A stretch of 64,000 nucleotides of DNA from contig NZ_JAAGBB010000012.1 in the NCBI RefSeq assembly GCF_018129085.1, positions 62,001 to 126,000 on the forward strand, written 5' to 3'. This DNA is from Plastoroseomonas hellenica (GTDB lineage: Bacteria; Pseudomonadota; Alphaproteobacteria; Acetobacterales; Acetobacteraceae). Below, one piece after another: positions 48,975 through 57,890 of this stretch. Position numbers and translations under genes: made by a program. Each line of letters begins with the position of its first letter. Within the stretch, counting starts at the first letter, position 1. Under the pieces are notes generated by a model. That model had not been told where the DNA came from and ran no database searches. It saw nothing but the letters and a program-made list of their open reading frames with translations.

Positions 48975-50144
48975 TCAGTCGGCCCGGGCGCCGGCGGCCA
49001 TGATTCGGCGCGGAATGCGGGACAGCAGCTCCGCCCCGGTCGCCGTCACGATGACATTGTCGATCATCCGCACGCCGATGCCTTCCTCCTCGATGAAGAT
49101 CGGCGGCTCGATGGTGAGCACCATGCCCTCCTGCAGGACGGTGGCGGTGCCGCCGAACATGTTCACCGGCTCGCCCCAGGAGGGCGGGAAGCCAGGCGCG
49201 AGCCCATAGCCCGAGGTGTGCAGCCGGTAGCGGTCGCAGCCCGCCGCCGCGATGATGCGCTTGGCCGCTAGATGCGGCACCTCCGACACCACGCCGGGCC
49301 GGATCGCGTCGATCATGGCCGCGCCGGCCTCACGGATCACCTCATGCAGCGCGGCGATCCGCGGCGGCACCGGGCCGAGATGGAATTGCCGGCCGAGCGT
49401 CGCCGTGTAGCGGTGGAAGGCGGCACCGAGTTCGACATTGCCGCCATCGCCCGCGCGCAGCCGGCGCGCGGTCGGCGCACCATGCGGGTAGCAAAGCCGC
49501 TCCCCGGTCACGAGGTTCATGGTGCTCGCCGGCAGGCCGCAGCCGGCGGCCAGCAGCGCGTGATGCGCGACGGCCGCGAGCTCGAGCTCCGTGCGGCCCA
49601 CCTCCGCAGCCGCGACGCAAGCCTGCATGGCCGCGTCGGCATGGGCGGCGGCCTGGCGCACCAGCGCGAGCTCCGCAGGTGATTTCGCCGTCTTGAGGTC
49701 GTGGATCAGGTTGCTCGGCTCGGCGACCAGGGCGGCGCCGAACAGGTCGCGCAGCCGGAGATAGTGGTGTGGGTGCAGGTAATAGGCCGGCACTTCTATG
49801 CCGACGCGCTGGGAGAGCAGGCCGAGATCGCGCACCAGTCGCGCGAAGGCCTCGACCGGATCCTCGGGCTCCGGCCCGCCCCAGCCATGGATCTCCGTGA
49901 GCACGGAGTCCGCGCGCCATTCCGCGAGATCCGATCCGCGCGACAGGAAGACCAGCGGCCGATCCTCCGCGGCGAGCAGGACGCATTGGAAGGCCTGGAA
50001 GGACTTTGCCTCGCCGCCCGTCAGCCACAGGATCGAGACCGGATGGAACAGCACCATCCAGTCGAGCCCTGCCCCGGCCACGGCGCGGCGTGCGCGGGCA
50101 AGGCGATCGGCGAATTCCTCCGGCGTGAAGTCATGCTTGGACAT
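48975..50144 (-). CDS. M24-fold hydrolase, creatinase-like, with altered metal ligands
   Basis: A 389-residue pita-bread-fold protein of the aminopeptidase P/creatinase family. The N-terminal domain has LDWMVLFHPVSILWLTGGEA; the C-terminal domain has LVRQAAAHADAAMQACVAAA and TVLQEGMVLTIEPPIFIEEE. Of the five metal ligands usual in M24 peptidases, by-eye alignment shows Glu238 for the first Asp, Thr247-Thr249 where the second Asp lies, Ser311 for the His and Ile361 for the last Glu; only Glu346 is kept. This resembles metal-free creatinase or ectoine-hydrolase-type members, so a C-N hydrolase of a small compound is likelier than a peptidase. Confidence 0.85.
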   Translation of the reverse strand: MSKHDFTPEEFADRLARARRAVAGAGLDWMVLFHPVSILWLTGGEAKSFQAFQCVLLAAEDRPLVFLSRGSDLAEWRADSVLTEIHGWGGPEPEDPVEAFARLVRDLGLLSQRVGIEVPAYYLHPHHYLRLRDLFGAALVAEPSNLIHDLKTAKSPAELALVRQAAAHADAAMQACVAAAEVGRTELELAAVAHHALLAAGCGLPASTMNLVTGERLCYPHGAPTARRLRAGDGGNVELGAAFHRYTATLGRQFHLGPVPPRIAALHEVIREAGAAMIDAIRPGVVSEVPHLAAKRIIAAAGCDRYRLHTSGYGLAPGFPPSWGEPVNMFGGTATVLQEGMVLTIEPPIFIEEEGIGVRMIDNVIVTATGAELLSRIPRRIMAAGARAD

Positions 50145-50221
50145 CGGGCGGCTCCGGGCGATCAGGCGTCCAGGCTAGAAAGGAAGCGGGTACTGCGTCC
50201 AAGGCCTTCGGCGCATGCGCC

Positions 50222-51163
50222 TCATGCGCCGTTCGTTTGATCGTGTGCCAGGGCCCGCACCGGCCAGCCGCCGGCGGCGAGCTCCTCCGTCACCGCGCGC
50301 ATGGTGGCGATCAGCGGTTCGACGATGTCGGGCCGCGCGGGCTCCTCGGCGGTGACGAGGGAGAGGGTCCAGGTCACGCGTGGGCGGAAGGGCACCCCGG
50401 CCAGCTCCTGCCGTGCCGCCTCAGCGGCGAAGCCACCGCGCGTCAGCATCGCGAAGCCGGTGCCGCTGCGCAGCAGGGCGCGCAGCATCGCGTGGTCGTC
50501 CACCTCGATGCGCGTCTCGGGCGGCGCCGTCCCTTCGAGCCAGGCATCGAGAAGCCGGCGCGAGGCATTGGCGCGGCTCGAGAGGATGAGCGGCAGGCGC
50601 GCGAGGTCCGCCGGACGCACATGGCCGCGCCGCAGCGCCGCGCTGCCGGGGCGGCCGACCAGGCAGACCTCCTCCTCCGCCAGCGGCAGGATGCGGAAGC
50701 CGCGCTGGGGCAGCGGGTCATGCACGCAGGCGATGTCGGCCCGTCCGCGCACCAGCCATTCGTGTAGGGTGCCGGAGAAGCCGCCGAACACGCGCAGCGA
50801 CACCTCCGGGTGCAGGGCGCGGAAGCGTGCGACGAGTGGCGGCAGCAGCCACTGCCCGGCGCCGGAGGGAATGGCGAGGGCGATGGTGCCCGACAGGCCG
50901 CGGCGGCCCGAGCGGATCTCGGCGCGCGCTTGTTCGAGGCCGCGGAACAAGGTCTGGGCGCGTTCCCGCAGCATCTCGCCCGCTTCGGTCAGCGCCACGC
51001 CATGGCCGGTGCGGCGGAAGAGCGGACGGCCGAGATCCTCCTCCAGCTTGCGGATCTGGCGGCTGACGGCGGGCTGGGAGATGCGCAGGAACTCCGCGCC
51101 GCGGCTGTAGGAGCCGAACTCCGCGACGGTGCGGAAATAATGCAGGGCGCGGATGTCCATCAT
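50222..51163 (-). CDS. LysR-family transcriptional regulator
   Basis: A 313-residue LysR regulator. The HTH region is MDIRALHYFRTVAEFGSYSR through LRISQPAVSRQIRKLEEDL, and the effector domain starts GTIALAIPSGAGQWLLPPLV. The start is at the adjacent ATGs 51163/51160; longer upstream reading overlaps the divergent promoter. It is divergent from the LLM-oxidoreductase/ABC-transporter unit starting at 51264, the usual arrangement for a LysR activator and its target. Confidence 0.92.
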   Translation of the reverse strand: MMDIRALHYFRTVAEFGSYSRGAEFLRISQPAVSRQIRKLEEDLGRPLFRRTGHGVALTEAGEMLRERAQTLFRGLEQARAEIRSGRRGLSGTIALAIPSGAGQWLLPPLVARFRALHPEVSLRVFGGFSGTLHEWLVRGRADIACVHDPLPQRGFRILPLAEEEVCLVGRPGSAALRRGHVRPADLARLPLILSSRANASRRLLDAWLEGTAPPETRIEVDDHAMLRALLRSGTGFAMLTRGGFAAEAARQELAGVPFRPRVTWTLSLVTAEEPARPDIVEPLIATMRAVTEELAAGGWPVRALAHDQTNGA

Positions 51164-51181
51164 GCCACGATTCAACGATCC

Positions 51182-51193
51182 GGTTATGTAACC
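51182..51193. promoter_or_regulatory. dyad in the LysR/LLM divergent promoter
   Basis: GGTTA-TG-TAACC is a perfect 5-bp inverted repeat in the 100-bp gap between the divergent genes. It fits a T-N(n)-A LysR box in position, 20 bp before the LysR start and 70 bp before the oxidoreductase start. Confidence 0.45.
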
Positions 51194-51263
51194 CATACGG
51201 ATTATGCCTTGGACGACCTGTCGCGGCCATTCCAATCTCGACCCCGGCAGGACGGGGGCGGGG

Positions 51264-52328
51264 ATGAAGTTCGGGCTGATGACGCAGATCCAGATGCCGC
51301 GGCCCTGGACGGAGCGCACCGAGCGCGACGGCTTCCACAACTGCATCACTCAGGCGGTGGCGGCGGAGGCCGCGGGCTTCGATCATTTCTGGATCACCGA
51401 GCAGCACTTCTTCATCGAGATCGGGCACTGCTCCTGCCCCGAGATGGTGCTCGCCGCGATCGCGCAGCGCACCAGCCGCATCCGACTCGGCTTCTCGGTC
51501 GTCCTGCTGCCGCTGCACAACCCGTTCAACGTCGCCGAGCGCGTCGGCACGCTCGACGTGCTGAGCGACGGGCGCGCCGAATTCGGCATCGGCCGCGGCA
51601 CCTCGCGCTACGTGGTGGAAGGTCTCGGCGGCGATACGGAGAAGGGGCGCGGCCAGTCGAAGGAATCGATCGAGGCGGTGCTCCGCATGATGGAGAACGA
51701 GGTTTTCCCGGGCTTCCAGGGCGAGCATTACGACCTGCCGAGCCGCCATGTGGTGCCGCGCGTGCTGCAGCGGCCGCATCCACCGGTCTGGGTCGCGGCC
51801 TCGACGCTCGAGACCTGGTCGCGCGCCGGCCACCAGGGCTTCGGCTGCATCGGCGTCACCCGCAACACGCCGGCCGAGACGGCGGCGAGCATCGCCGCCT
51901 ATCGCGAGGCGATCCGCGCCCCCGATCCGGCGCAGCGCGTCGCCCGTGTGGTGAACGAGCAGACTGGCGTCTTCGCCATCGGCGCCGTGCATCAGGATGA
52001 CCGCATCGGCCGCGACAGGGCCTGCGCCGCCGCCCGCTGGTACTATGGCGACAACGACGCCGAGCTGAACAAGGTGCGCTTCCAGACCGATGGCGGCGTC
52101 GGCAGAATCAACGACAAGATCGGCCGGCGCAGCAATGACGAGCTGATCGAGGATGCCATGGCGATCGGCGGCAATCCTGATACGGTCTGCCGTCAGGTCG
52201 AGCGCTGGGCCTCGGTCGGCATCGACCAGATGATCTTCTTCCTGCAGGCTGGCCATGCCACGCACGACGAGGTCCTGCGCTCCATCGACCTGATCGGGGA
52301 GAAGGTGATCCCACGCTTCGCGAAGTGA
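51264..52328 (+). CDS. LLM-class flavin-dependent monooxygenase
   Basis: A 354-residue bacterial luciferase-like oxidoreductase, using reduced FMN or F420-type flavin to oxygenate a small substrate. Motifs are MKFGLMTQIQMPRPW, AEAAGFDHFWITEQHFFIE, RIRLGFSVVLLPLHNPFNVA, VLSDGRAEFGIGRGTSRYVV and RPHPPVWVAASTLETWSRAG. The ATG at 51264 begins the first beta strand. The following NitT/TauT-type ABC transporter suggests oxygenation of an imported sulfonate, amine or related compound. No flavin reductase gene is adjacent. Confidence 0.88.
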   Translation: MKFGLMTQIQMPRPWTERTERDGFHNCITQAVAAEAAGFDHFWITEQHFFIEIGHCSCPEMVLAAIAQRTSRIRLGFSVVLLPLHNPFNVAERVGTLDVLSDGRAEFGIGRGTSRYVVEGLGGDTEKGRGQSKESIEAVLRMMENEVFPGFQGEHYDLPSRHVVPRVLQRPHPPVWVAASTLETWSRAGHQGFGCIGVTRNTPAETAASIAAYREAIRAPDPAQRVARVVNEQTGVFAIGAVHQDDRIGRDRACAAARWYYGDNDAELNKVRFQTDGGVGRINDKIGRRSNDELIEDAMAIGGNPDTVCRQVERWASVGIDQMIFFLQAGHATHDEVLRSIDLIGEKVIPRFAK

Positions 52329-52412
52329 CACTGACAAGGATACCGGCACGGCATGTCGCAGGCCGTCCGCACCAGATCGGCAAAGACGGGCGGACAGATT
52401 GGGGGTAGGGCG

Positions 52413-53486
52413 ATGGGCATGACACGACGCGGCTTCGGCCGCATGGCAGGGGCTGGCGCACTCGTTGCGGCCGGCCAAGGGGTACTGGCGCGCCCCGTGG
52501 CGGCGCAGACGCTGCCGAAGCTGAAGGTCTGGGGTGCCTCGGCCACCGTCGAGGCCTATCACGGCTTCCTCTTCCTCGGCATCCCGCTCGGCTTCTATCG
52601 GGAGCAGGGCGTGGAGGTGGAATTCGGCACCGCGGCCGGATCCTCGGCGACGCTGCAGCTCGTCGCCGCAGGCCAGGTGCAGCTCGGCTATGTCGGCATG
52701 GAGGTCGTCGCGCTCGCCAAAGCACGCAATCCGACCCTGCCCGTTACCGCCGTCTATCTGCAGGACCGCGGCAATATCTATGAGCTGGTGGTGCCTGAGG
52801 ACAGCGCGATCCGCAGCGTCGCCGATCTCAAGGGCAAGACCATCGGCGTCGCCAATCTCGCGAGCGGCGCCATCCCCTCGCTGCGCGCCATGCTGGCCGA
52901 GGCGGGGCTGAACCCAGCGAATGATGTCAGCCTGGTGCCGGTGGGCAACGGCGCGGCCGCGGCGACGGCGCTTCGGGGCGGGCGTGTGCAGGCGCTCTCG
53001 CTCTTCCGCGCGCAGCATGCGCTGATCGAGACGCTCGGCATCAGCCTCCGCTACTTCCAGCGGGAGCAGCCGAGCGCAGTGGTCATCGCCAACAGCACCT
53101 TCCTGCGGCAGAACCCCGCCGCCGTGACCGGGGCGCTACGCGGCATCGCCGCCGGTTCGATCTTCGCGCAGCTCGCGCCGGAGGCGACGGTGCGGCAGCA
53201 CTGGACGATGTTCGGCCGCCCCACCGGCCTGAGCGAGGAGGAGGCCATGAGCCGCGCGCGGCACGTGCTCTCGCGCTCCGCCGAGCTCTGGCGCCGCTGG
53301 GACGATGCGGCGACGCCCTGGGGCGCGATGGATGCCGGCATGTGGGACCGGCTGCAGGCCTTCATGGTGCAGCAGCAGCTCACGGAGCGGGTGATCGACA
53401 GCGCGACGCTCTTCAGCACGGAGCTGATCCCGGCGGTGAACCAGCTGGATGCCGCGGCAATCGAGCGGCGCGCGCGTGGCGCCTGA
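52413..53486 (+). CDS. ABC transporter substrate-binding protein, NitT/TauT/SsuA type
   Basis: A 357-residue periplasmic binding protein. The N-terminus carries a twin-arginine-like signal, TRRGFGRMAGAGALVAAGQG, ending near VAAQ. The mature part has FLFLGIPLGFYREQGVEVEF, SATLQLVAAGQVQLGYVGME, SVADLKGKTIGVANLASGAI and AAATALRGGRVQALSLFRAQ, typical of nitrate/taurine/aliphatic-sulfonate binding proteins. The ATG at 52413 is chosen over 52353 because it directly precedes the signal peptide and a purine-rich GGGGGTAGGG. It overlaps the ATPase gene's start. Confidence 0.9.
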   Translation: MGMTRRGFGRMAGAGALVAAGQGVLARPVAAQTLPKLKVWGASATVEAYHGFLFLGIPLGFYREQGVEVEFGTAAGSSATLQLVAAGQVQLGYVGMEVVALAKARNPTLPVTAVYLQDRGNIYELVVPEDSAIRSVADLKGKTIGVANLASGAIPSLRAMLAEAGLNPANDVSLVPVGNGAAAATALRGGRVQALSLFRAQHALIETLGISLRYFQREQPSAVVIANSTFLRQNPAAVTGALRGIAAGSIFAQLAPEATVRQHWTMFGRPTGLSEEEAMSRARHVLSRSAELWRRWDDAATPWGAMDAGMWDRLQAFMVQQQLTERVIDSATLFSTELIPAVNQLDAAAIERRARGA

Positions 53487-54264
53487 GGACTGCGGCGCCG
53501 CGGCGCTTTCGATCCGCGACGTCGGCATGGTCTACGGCGCCGGGGCGGGCGCGGTGGAAGCGCTGTCCGGCATCACCCTCGACATCGCCGCGGGTGAGTT
53601 CGTCGCCGTGGTCGGTCCCAGCGGCTGCGGCAAGAGCACCTTGCTGAAGCTCGTCACCGGTCTGCGACGTCCCTCCCGTGGGAATATCCTGCTGCAGGGG
53701 CGGCGGGTGGAAGGCCCGCGCAGTGACGTCGGCATCGTCTTCCAGAGTCCTGTCCTCTTCCCCTGGCGGACCGTGCTCGACAATGTGCTGCTGCCGATCG
53801 AGGTGCTGAAACTGCCGAAGGCACGCTATCGCGACCGGGCGATGGAGCTGCTGGAGCTGGTCGGGCTAGAACGCTTCGCGGCGCATTACCCGGCGGAGCT
53901 GTCTGGCGGCATGCAGCAGCGCGCCTCGATTGCGCGCGCGCTGGTGCAGGACGCACCGGTGCTGATCATGGACGAGCCCTTCGGCGCGCTCGACGCCATG
54001 ACACGGGAGCAGATGAACCTGGAGCTGCAGCGCATCTGGCAGGCGCAGCGCAAGACGGTCGTCTTCATCACCCACTCCATCGCCGAGGCGGTATTCCTCG
54101 CCGACCGCGTCGTCGTGATGTCGCCGCGGCCCGGTCGGATCCTGGAAGTCATCGTGAACCCCATGCCGCGGCTCCGGAGCCTCGACGACATGCTGGTACC
54201 GGACTTCGCCGACCAGGTGCGCCATGTCCGCAGCCTGCTCGGTGGCAAGGGAGCGGAGCTGTGA
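53476..54264 (+). CDS. ABC transporter ATPase, NitT/TauT/SsuB type
   Basis: A 262-residue ATPase. Walker A GPSGCGKST, Q-loop VFQSPVLFPWRTVLDNVLLP, signature LSGGMQQRASIARALV, Walker B VLIMDEPFGALDAMT and switch FITHSIAEAVFLADRV are the canonical SsuB/TauB set. The GTG at 53476 overlaps the binding-protein gene by 11 bp; an ATG at 53449 in the same frame is an alternative. The stop overlaps the permease GTG (GTGA). Confidence 0.93.
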   Translation: MAPEDCGAAALSIRDVGMVYGAGAGAVEALSGITLDIAAGEFVAVVGPSGCGKSTLLKLVTGLRRPSRGNILLQGRRVEGPRSDVGIVFQSPVLFPWRTVLDNVLLPIEVLKLPKARYRDRAMELLELVGLERFAAHYPAELSGGMQQRASIARALVQDAPVLIMDEPFGALDAMTREQMNLELQRIWQAQRKTVVFITHSIAEAVFLADRVVVMSPRPGRILEVIVNPMPRLRSLDDMLVPDFADQVRHVRSLLGGKGAEL

Positions 54265-55061
54265 GCGCCTTGCTGCGATGGATGCGCCGCCAGGCTGTGC
54301 CACTTCTGGTCTTCATCCTGTTCATCGGTGGCTGGGAGGCGATCATCCGCGGCTTCGCTGTGGAGAGCTTCCTGGTGCCGGCCCCCTCCGCCGTTATCGT
54401 CGCGCTGCTGCGCGGCTTCGCGCAGGGCAATTATCTCGGCCATGCCGGGGTCACCGCCTTCCAGGCGGTCAGCGGCTTCCTGCTGGGCAGCGCGCTCGGC
54501 ATCGCCATCGCCGTGCTGGTGGTGGTGTTTCCGGCGCTGGAGCGGATCGTCTACCCCTACATCGTCGCCCTGCAGACGGTGCCGAAGGTTGCGATCGCGC
54601 CGCTGATTGTGGTGTGGTTCGGCTTCGGCATGGAATCGAAGATCATCGTCGTCGCCCTGGTGTCGCTGTTCCCGGTGCTGGTGAACATGATGGCGGGGCT
54701 GAAGGCGGTGGATCAGGACAGGCTGGACCTGTTGGCCTCGCTCTCCGCCAGCCGGTGGCAGATCCTGCGCCACCTCCGCTTCCCCAATGCGCTGCCCTTC
54801 CTGTTCGCCGGGCTGAACACGGCCATCGTCTTCGCGGTGATCGGGGCGATTGTCGGCGAATTCGTCGGCTCGAATCGGGGCATCGGCTTTCTGATCCTGC
54901 AGGCGAATTTCGCACTCGACATCGCGGCGACCTTCGCACTCTTCGTGGTGCTCTCGGTCATGGGAGTGGCGCTGCATTCCGTCCTGCAGTCGATCCAACG
55001 CCGGGCGCTGTTCTGGAACCGGACGGTGGAGGCAGGGCCGGGCGCTACTCCTCCGGCCTGA
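54261..55061 (+). CDS. ABC transporter permease, NitT/TauT/SsuC type
   Basis: A 266-residue inner-membrane permease with about six transmembrane helices. The early WEAIIRGFAVESFLVPAPSA is typical of SsuC/TauC. The cytoplasmic loop is LLASLSASRWQILRHLRFPN, a variant of the EAA motif, and NRGIGFLILQANFALDIAAT follows. The GTG start is embedded in the ATPase stop. The final 17 bp overlap the convergent Bug gene. With the two genes before, it forms a complete importer. Confidence 0.92.
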   Translation: MSALLRWMRRQAVPLLVFILFIGGWEAIIRGFAVESFLVPAPSAVIVALLRGFAQGNYLGHAGVTAFQAVSGFLLGSALGIAIAVLVVVFPALERIVYPYIVALQTVPKVAIAPLIVVWFGFGMESKIIVVALVSLFPVLVNMMAGLKAVDQDRLDLLASLSASRWQILRHLRFPNALPFLFAGLNTAIVFAVIGAIVGEFVGSNRGIGFLILQANFALDIAATFALFVVLSVMGVALHSVLQSIQRRALFWNRTVEAGPGATPPA

Positions 55062-56025
55062 TGCCCGCGGCCTCCGCCACCTGACGCCATAGCGGCACCT
55101 CCCGCCGCAAGCGGTCGGCGAGTTCCTCGGGGCCGGTCAGCAGCAGCTTGCCGCCGGCCGCTTCCAACCGCTGTGCCAGCGCGCTGCCGTCGCGCAGCGG
55201 CGCCATCTCCCGGGTCAGGCGCTCCACGGCTTCCCGCGGCAGGTTCGCCGGACCGAGCAGGGCGAACCAGAGCACCATCGAGAAGCCCGGCACCGCGGAT
55301 GCGACAGCTGGCACCCCCGGCAGGGCGGCGGTCGGCTCGGCGCTCGACACCGCCAGGCTGCGCATGCGGCCGTCGCGGATATGCGGGATCGGCACGCTGG
55401 CATCGGTCAGCAGCAGGTCGACGTCGCCGGCATAGAGCGCGCCCAGCCCTTGCCCGGTGCCCCGGAACGGGACGTGCAGCAAGTCGATCTGCGCCCTTAC
55501 CTTCAACAGCTCGCCGAGCAGATGCGTCGTGGTGCCGACGCCGCTGGACCCATAGGTGATACGGCCCGGCGCCGCCCGGGCGCGTGCCAGCAGGTCGTCG
55601 AGGTCACGGATCGGGGATTCCCGGCGCACATTGATCGCCATGGCCGATTCCGAGATCACCGATACCGGCGTGAGATCGCGGAACGGATCGTAGCCCGGAT
55701 TCTTCTGCAGGGACGGCAGGATGGCGACGGAGCCGGTCGTGAAGACCAGGCTGTGCTGATCGGTGGATTGCGCGACGAGCTGGATGCCGAGCGCGCCACC
55801 CGCGCCCGGCCGCGCCTCGACGATGACCGGCTGGCCGAGACGCGGTGCCAGATGATCGGCGATGAAGCGGGCGGGAACCTCGACCGGTCCGCCCGGCGCG
55901 AAGGGCACGATGAAGCGGATGGTGCGGTTGGGCCAGCGGGCGGGCTGGGCGGCCGCCACGCCGGCCAGGGCGGCGCAGGCGAGGCCCGACAGGACGGCGC
56001 GTCGCGACGGAACCAGGTTGGGCAT
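55045..56025 (-). CDS. Bug/TctC-family binding protein
   Basis: A 326-residue Bug protein with signal peptide around SRRAVLSGLACAALAGVAAA. Motif 1 is RFIVPFAPGGPVEVPARFIA, where the usual second half STDxxAR is replaced by PVEVPAR. Motif 2 is PVIVEARPGAGGALGIQLVA, with Ala for the usual Asn; LHVPFRGTGQGLGALYAGDV follows. The ATG at 56025 is preferred to GTG 56031 because GGAGG lies 5 bp before it. It overlaps the convergent permease gene by 17 bp. The altered ligand-loop residues may mean an unusual ligand. Confidence 0.9.
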   Translation of the reverse strand: MPNLVPSRRAVLSGLACAALAGVAAAQPARWPNRTIRFIVPFAPGGPVEVPARFIADHLAPRLGQPVIVEARPGAGGALGIQLVAQSTDQHSLVFTTGSVAILPSLQKNPGYDPFRDLTPVSVISESAMAINVRRESPIRDLDDLLARARAAPGRITYGSSGVGTTTHLLGELLKVRAQIDLLHVPFRGTGQGLGALYAGDVDLLLTDASVPIPHIRDGRMRSLAVSSAEPTAALPGVPAVASAVPGFSMVLWFALLGPANLPREAVERLTREMAPLRDGSALAQRLEAAGGKLLLTGPEELADRLRREVPLWRQVAEAAGIRPEE

Positions 56026-56147
56026 CGTCACCTCCAGCGATCTTTGCCGCCGGATCGCGGCGCCCGAACAGCCTAGGCCGCGATGGCTGGAGGCGAAATG
56101 ACCGAATGCCCGCTATCGGCGATGTCGGACCCGGCGGCAACCCTGCG

Positions 56148-57890
56148 TCAGGCCTCGGCGAACTGCAGCGCCGCGAAGCGCCCGTACAATCCGCCGTCAC
56201 GCAGTAGGCTCTCATGCGTGCCGGCCGCCACGATGCGGCCAGCCTCCATGACCACGATGCGGTCGGCGCGGCGCACCGTCGCCAGACGATGCGCGACCAC
56301 CAAGGTGGTGCGGCCGCGCGACAGGGTGGCCAGCGCGCGCTGCACCGCCTGTTCGCTTTCCGCATCCAGCGCGCTGGTCGCTTCGTCCAGCAGCAGCACG
56401 CGCGGGTCGCGCAGGATGGCCCGCGCGATCGCGACGCGCTGGCGCTGGCCGCCCGACAGCATCACGCCCTTGGCGCCGAGATGGGTCGCGAAGCCCTGCG
56501 GCAGCGCGTCGAGGAAGGATGTCGCGGCGGCGGCCTCGGCCGCGGCACGGACCTCCGCATCGGTGGCGCCGGGGCGGCCGAAGCGGATGTTCTCCGCAGC
56601 GTCGGCGCTGAAGATGATGGGATCCTGCGGCACCAGGCCGAGCTGTCCGCGCAGCGCCGCGGGATCGAGCTGCGCGATATCGACGCCGTCCAGCCGCACC
56701 ACACCCGATTGCGGATCATAGAAGCGCAGCAGCAATTGCAGCACCGTCGTCTTGCCGGCGCCCGATGGGCCGACCAGCGCCACCGTCTCCCCCGGTTCCA
56801 CCACCAGCGAGAAGCGATCGAGCGCCGGCTGCGCCGGGCGCGTCGGGTAGTGGAAGGTCACGTCCTCGAATGCGATGCGACCGAGAACGGGGCTGGGCAG
56901 GATCGTGGGCGCGGCGGGCGCGGTGATGGCGGGCGGTGCGTCCAGCACTTCCTGCAATCGCTCGGCAGCGCCGGCGGCGCGCTGCACCTCGCCCCAGACC
57001 TCGGCGAGCGCGGCGCCGGAGGTCGCCATCAGCACGGCGTAGAGCACGAAGGCGGAGAGCTGCCCGCCGGTCATCTGCCCGGCCACGACATCCCGGCCGC
57101 CGACCCAGAGGCTGAAGGTGACCGCCCCGAAGCCGAGCAGGATCACCACCACGATCAGCATGGCGCGGATGCGGATGCGCCGGAGTGCCGCGGTAACGGA
57201 GGCCTCCGCCGCGACATCGAAGCGGGCCCGCTCGGCGGGCTCCCGCGTGAAGGCCTGCACGGTGCGGATGCCGGCGATGGTCTCCTCGACCTGATGGCCG
57301 AGATCGGCCACCCGTTCCTGCGTGCTGCGCGAGAGCTGCCGCTCCCGCCGGCCGAACAGGATCATCGGCAACAGCACCGGTGGCACCACCAGTGCCATCA
57401 GCAGCGCCAGCTTGGCGCTGGTCAGGACCAGCAGGCCAAAGGCGCCGATGCACATGAGCACGTTGCGGATGCCGACCGAGATCGCGGATCCGATCAGCGA
57501 CTGCAGCAGCGCGATATCAGCGGTCAGGCGGGACAGGATGTCGCCCGCCCGCGCCGTCTCGAAATAGGCGGGCGAGAGCGACAGCACGCGGGCATAGGCA
57601 TCGCGCCGGATATCGGCAGCGACCCGCTCCCCGAGCCAGGTGACGAAGTAGTAGCGGGTGCCGGTCGCGACCGCGAGGGCCGCGATCAACCCGAAGACCG
57701 CGAGCGCGGTCTGGTCCAGCCGCACCACGCTGCCGGCGCCGAAGCCTTCGTCGATCAGGTGGCGCAGGCCCTGGCCCAGGGCGAGCACCATGCCGGCGGC
57801 GAGCAGCAGCGCGCTGGCGGCGAGCGCCACCCGCCCCGCATGCGCGCGCAGATAGGGCAGCAACAGCGCAAGCGAGGCGATGCGGCGCAT
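56148..57890 (-). CDS. ABC exporter, fused membrane and ATPase domains (MsbA-like)
   Basis: A 580-residue half-transporter. The N-terminal type I exporter membrane domain (about residues 1-310) has six helices and RLTADIALLQSLIGSAISVG. The C-terminal ATPase has Walker A in VALVGPSGAGKTTVLQLLLR, Q-loop LVPQDPIIFSADAAENIRFG, signature [16 protein letters not shown] and Walker B VLLLDEATSALDAES. It works as a homodimer exporting lipids or drugs. Its ATG overlaps the upstream CMD-family gene's TAA by one base, so the two are coupled, an unusual pairing. Confidence 0.93.
   Translation of the reverse strand: MRRIASLALLLPYLRAHAGRVALAASALLLAAGMVLALGQGLRHLIDEGFGAGSVVRLDQTALAVFGLIAALAVATGTRYYFVTWLGERVAADIRRDAYARVLSLSPAYFETARAGDILSRLTADIALLQSLIGSAISVGIRNVLMCIGAFGLLVLTSAKLALLMALVVPPVLLPMILFGRRERQLSRSTQERVADLGHQVEETIAGIRTVQAFTREPAERARFDVAAEASVTAALRRIRIRAMLIVVVILLGFGAVTFSLWVGGRDVVAGQMTGGQLSAFVLYAVLMATSGAALAEVWGEVQRAAGAAERLQEVLDAPPAITAPAAPTILPSPVLGRIAFEDVTFHYPTRPAQPALDRFSLVVEPGETVALVGPSGAGKTTVLQLLLRFYDPQSGVVRLDGVDIAQLDPAALRGQLGLVPQDPIIFSADAAENIRFGRPGATDAEVRAAAEAAAATSFLDALPQGFATHLGAKGVMLSGGQRQRVAIARAILRDPRVLLLDEATSALDAESEQAVQRALATLSRGRTTLVVAHRLATVRRADRIVVMEAGRIVAAGTHESLLRDGGLYGRFAALQFAEA

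Noticed and set aside
55045-56025. Bug gene considered part of a complete tripartite tricarboxylate transporter
   Set aside because: No TctA or TctB membrane genes next to this or any of the other four Bug genes in the window.
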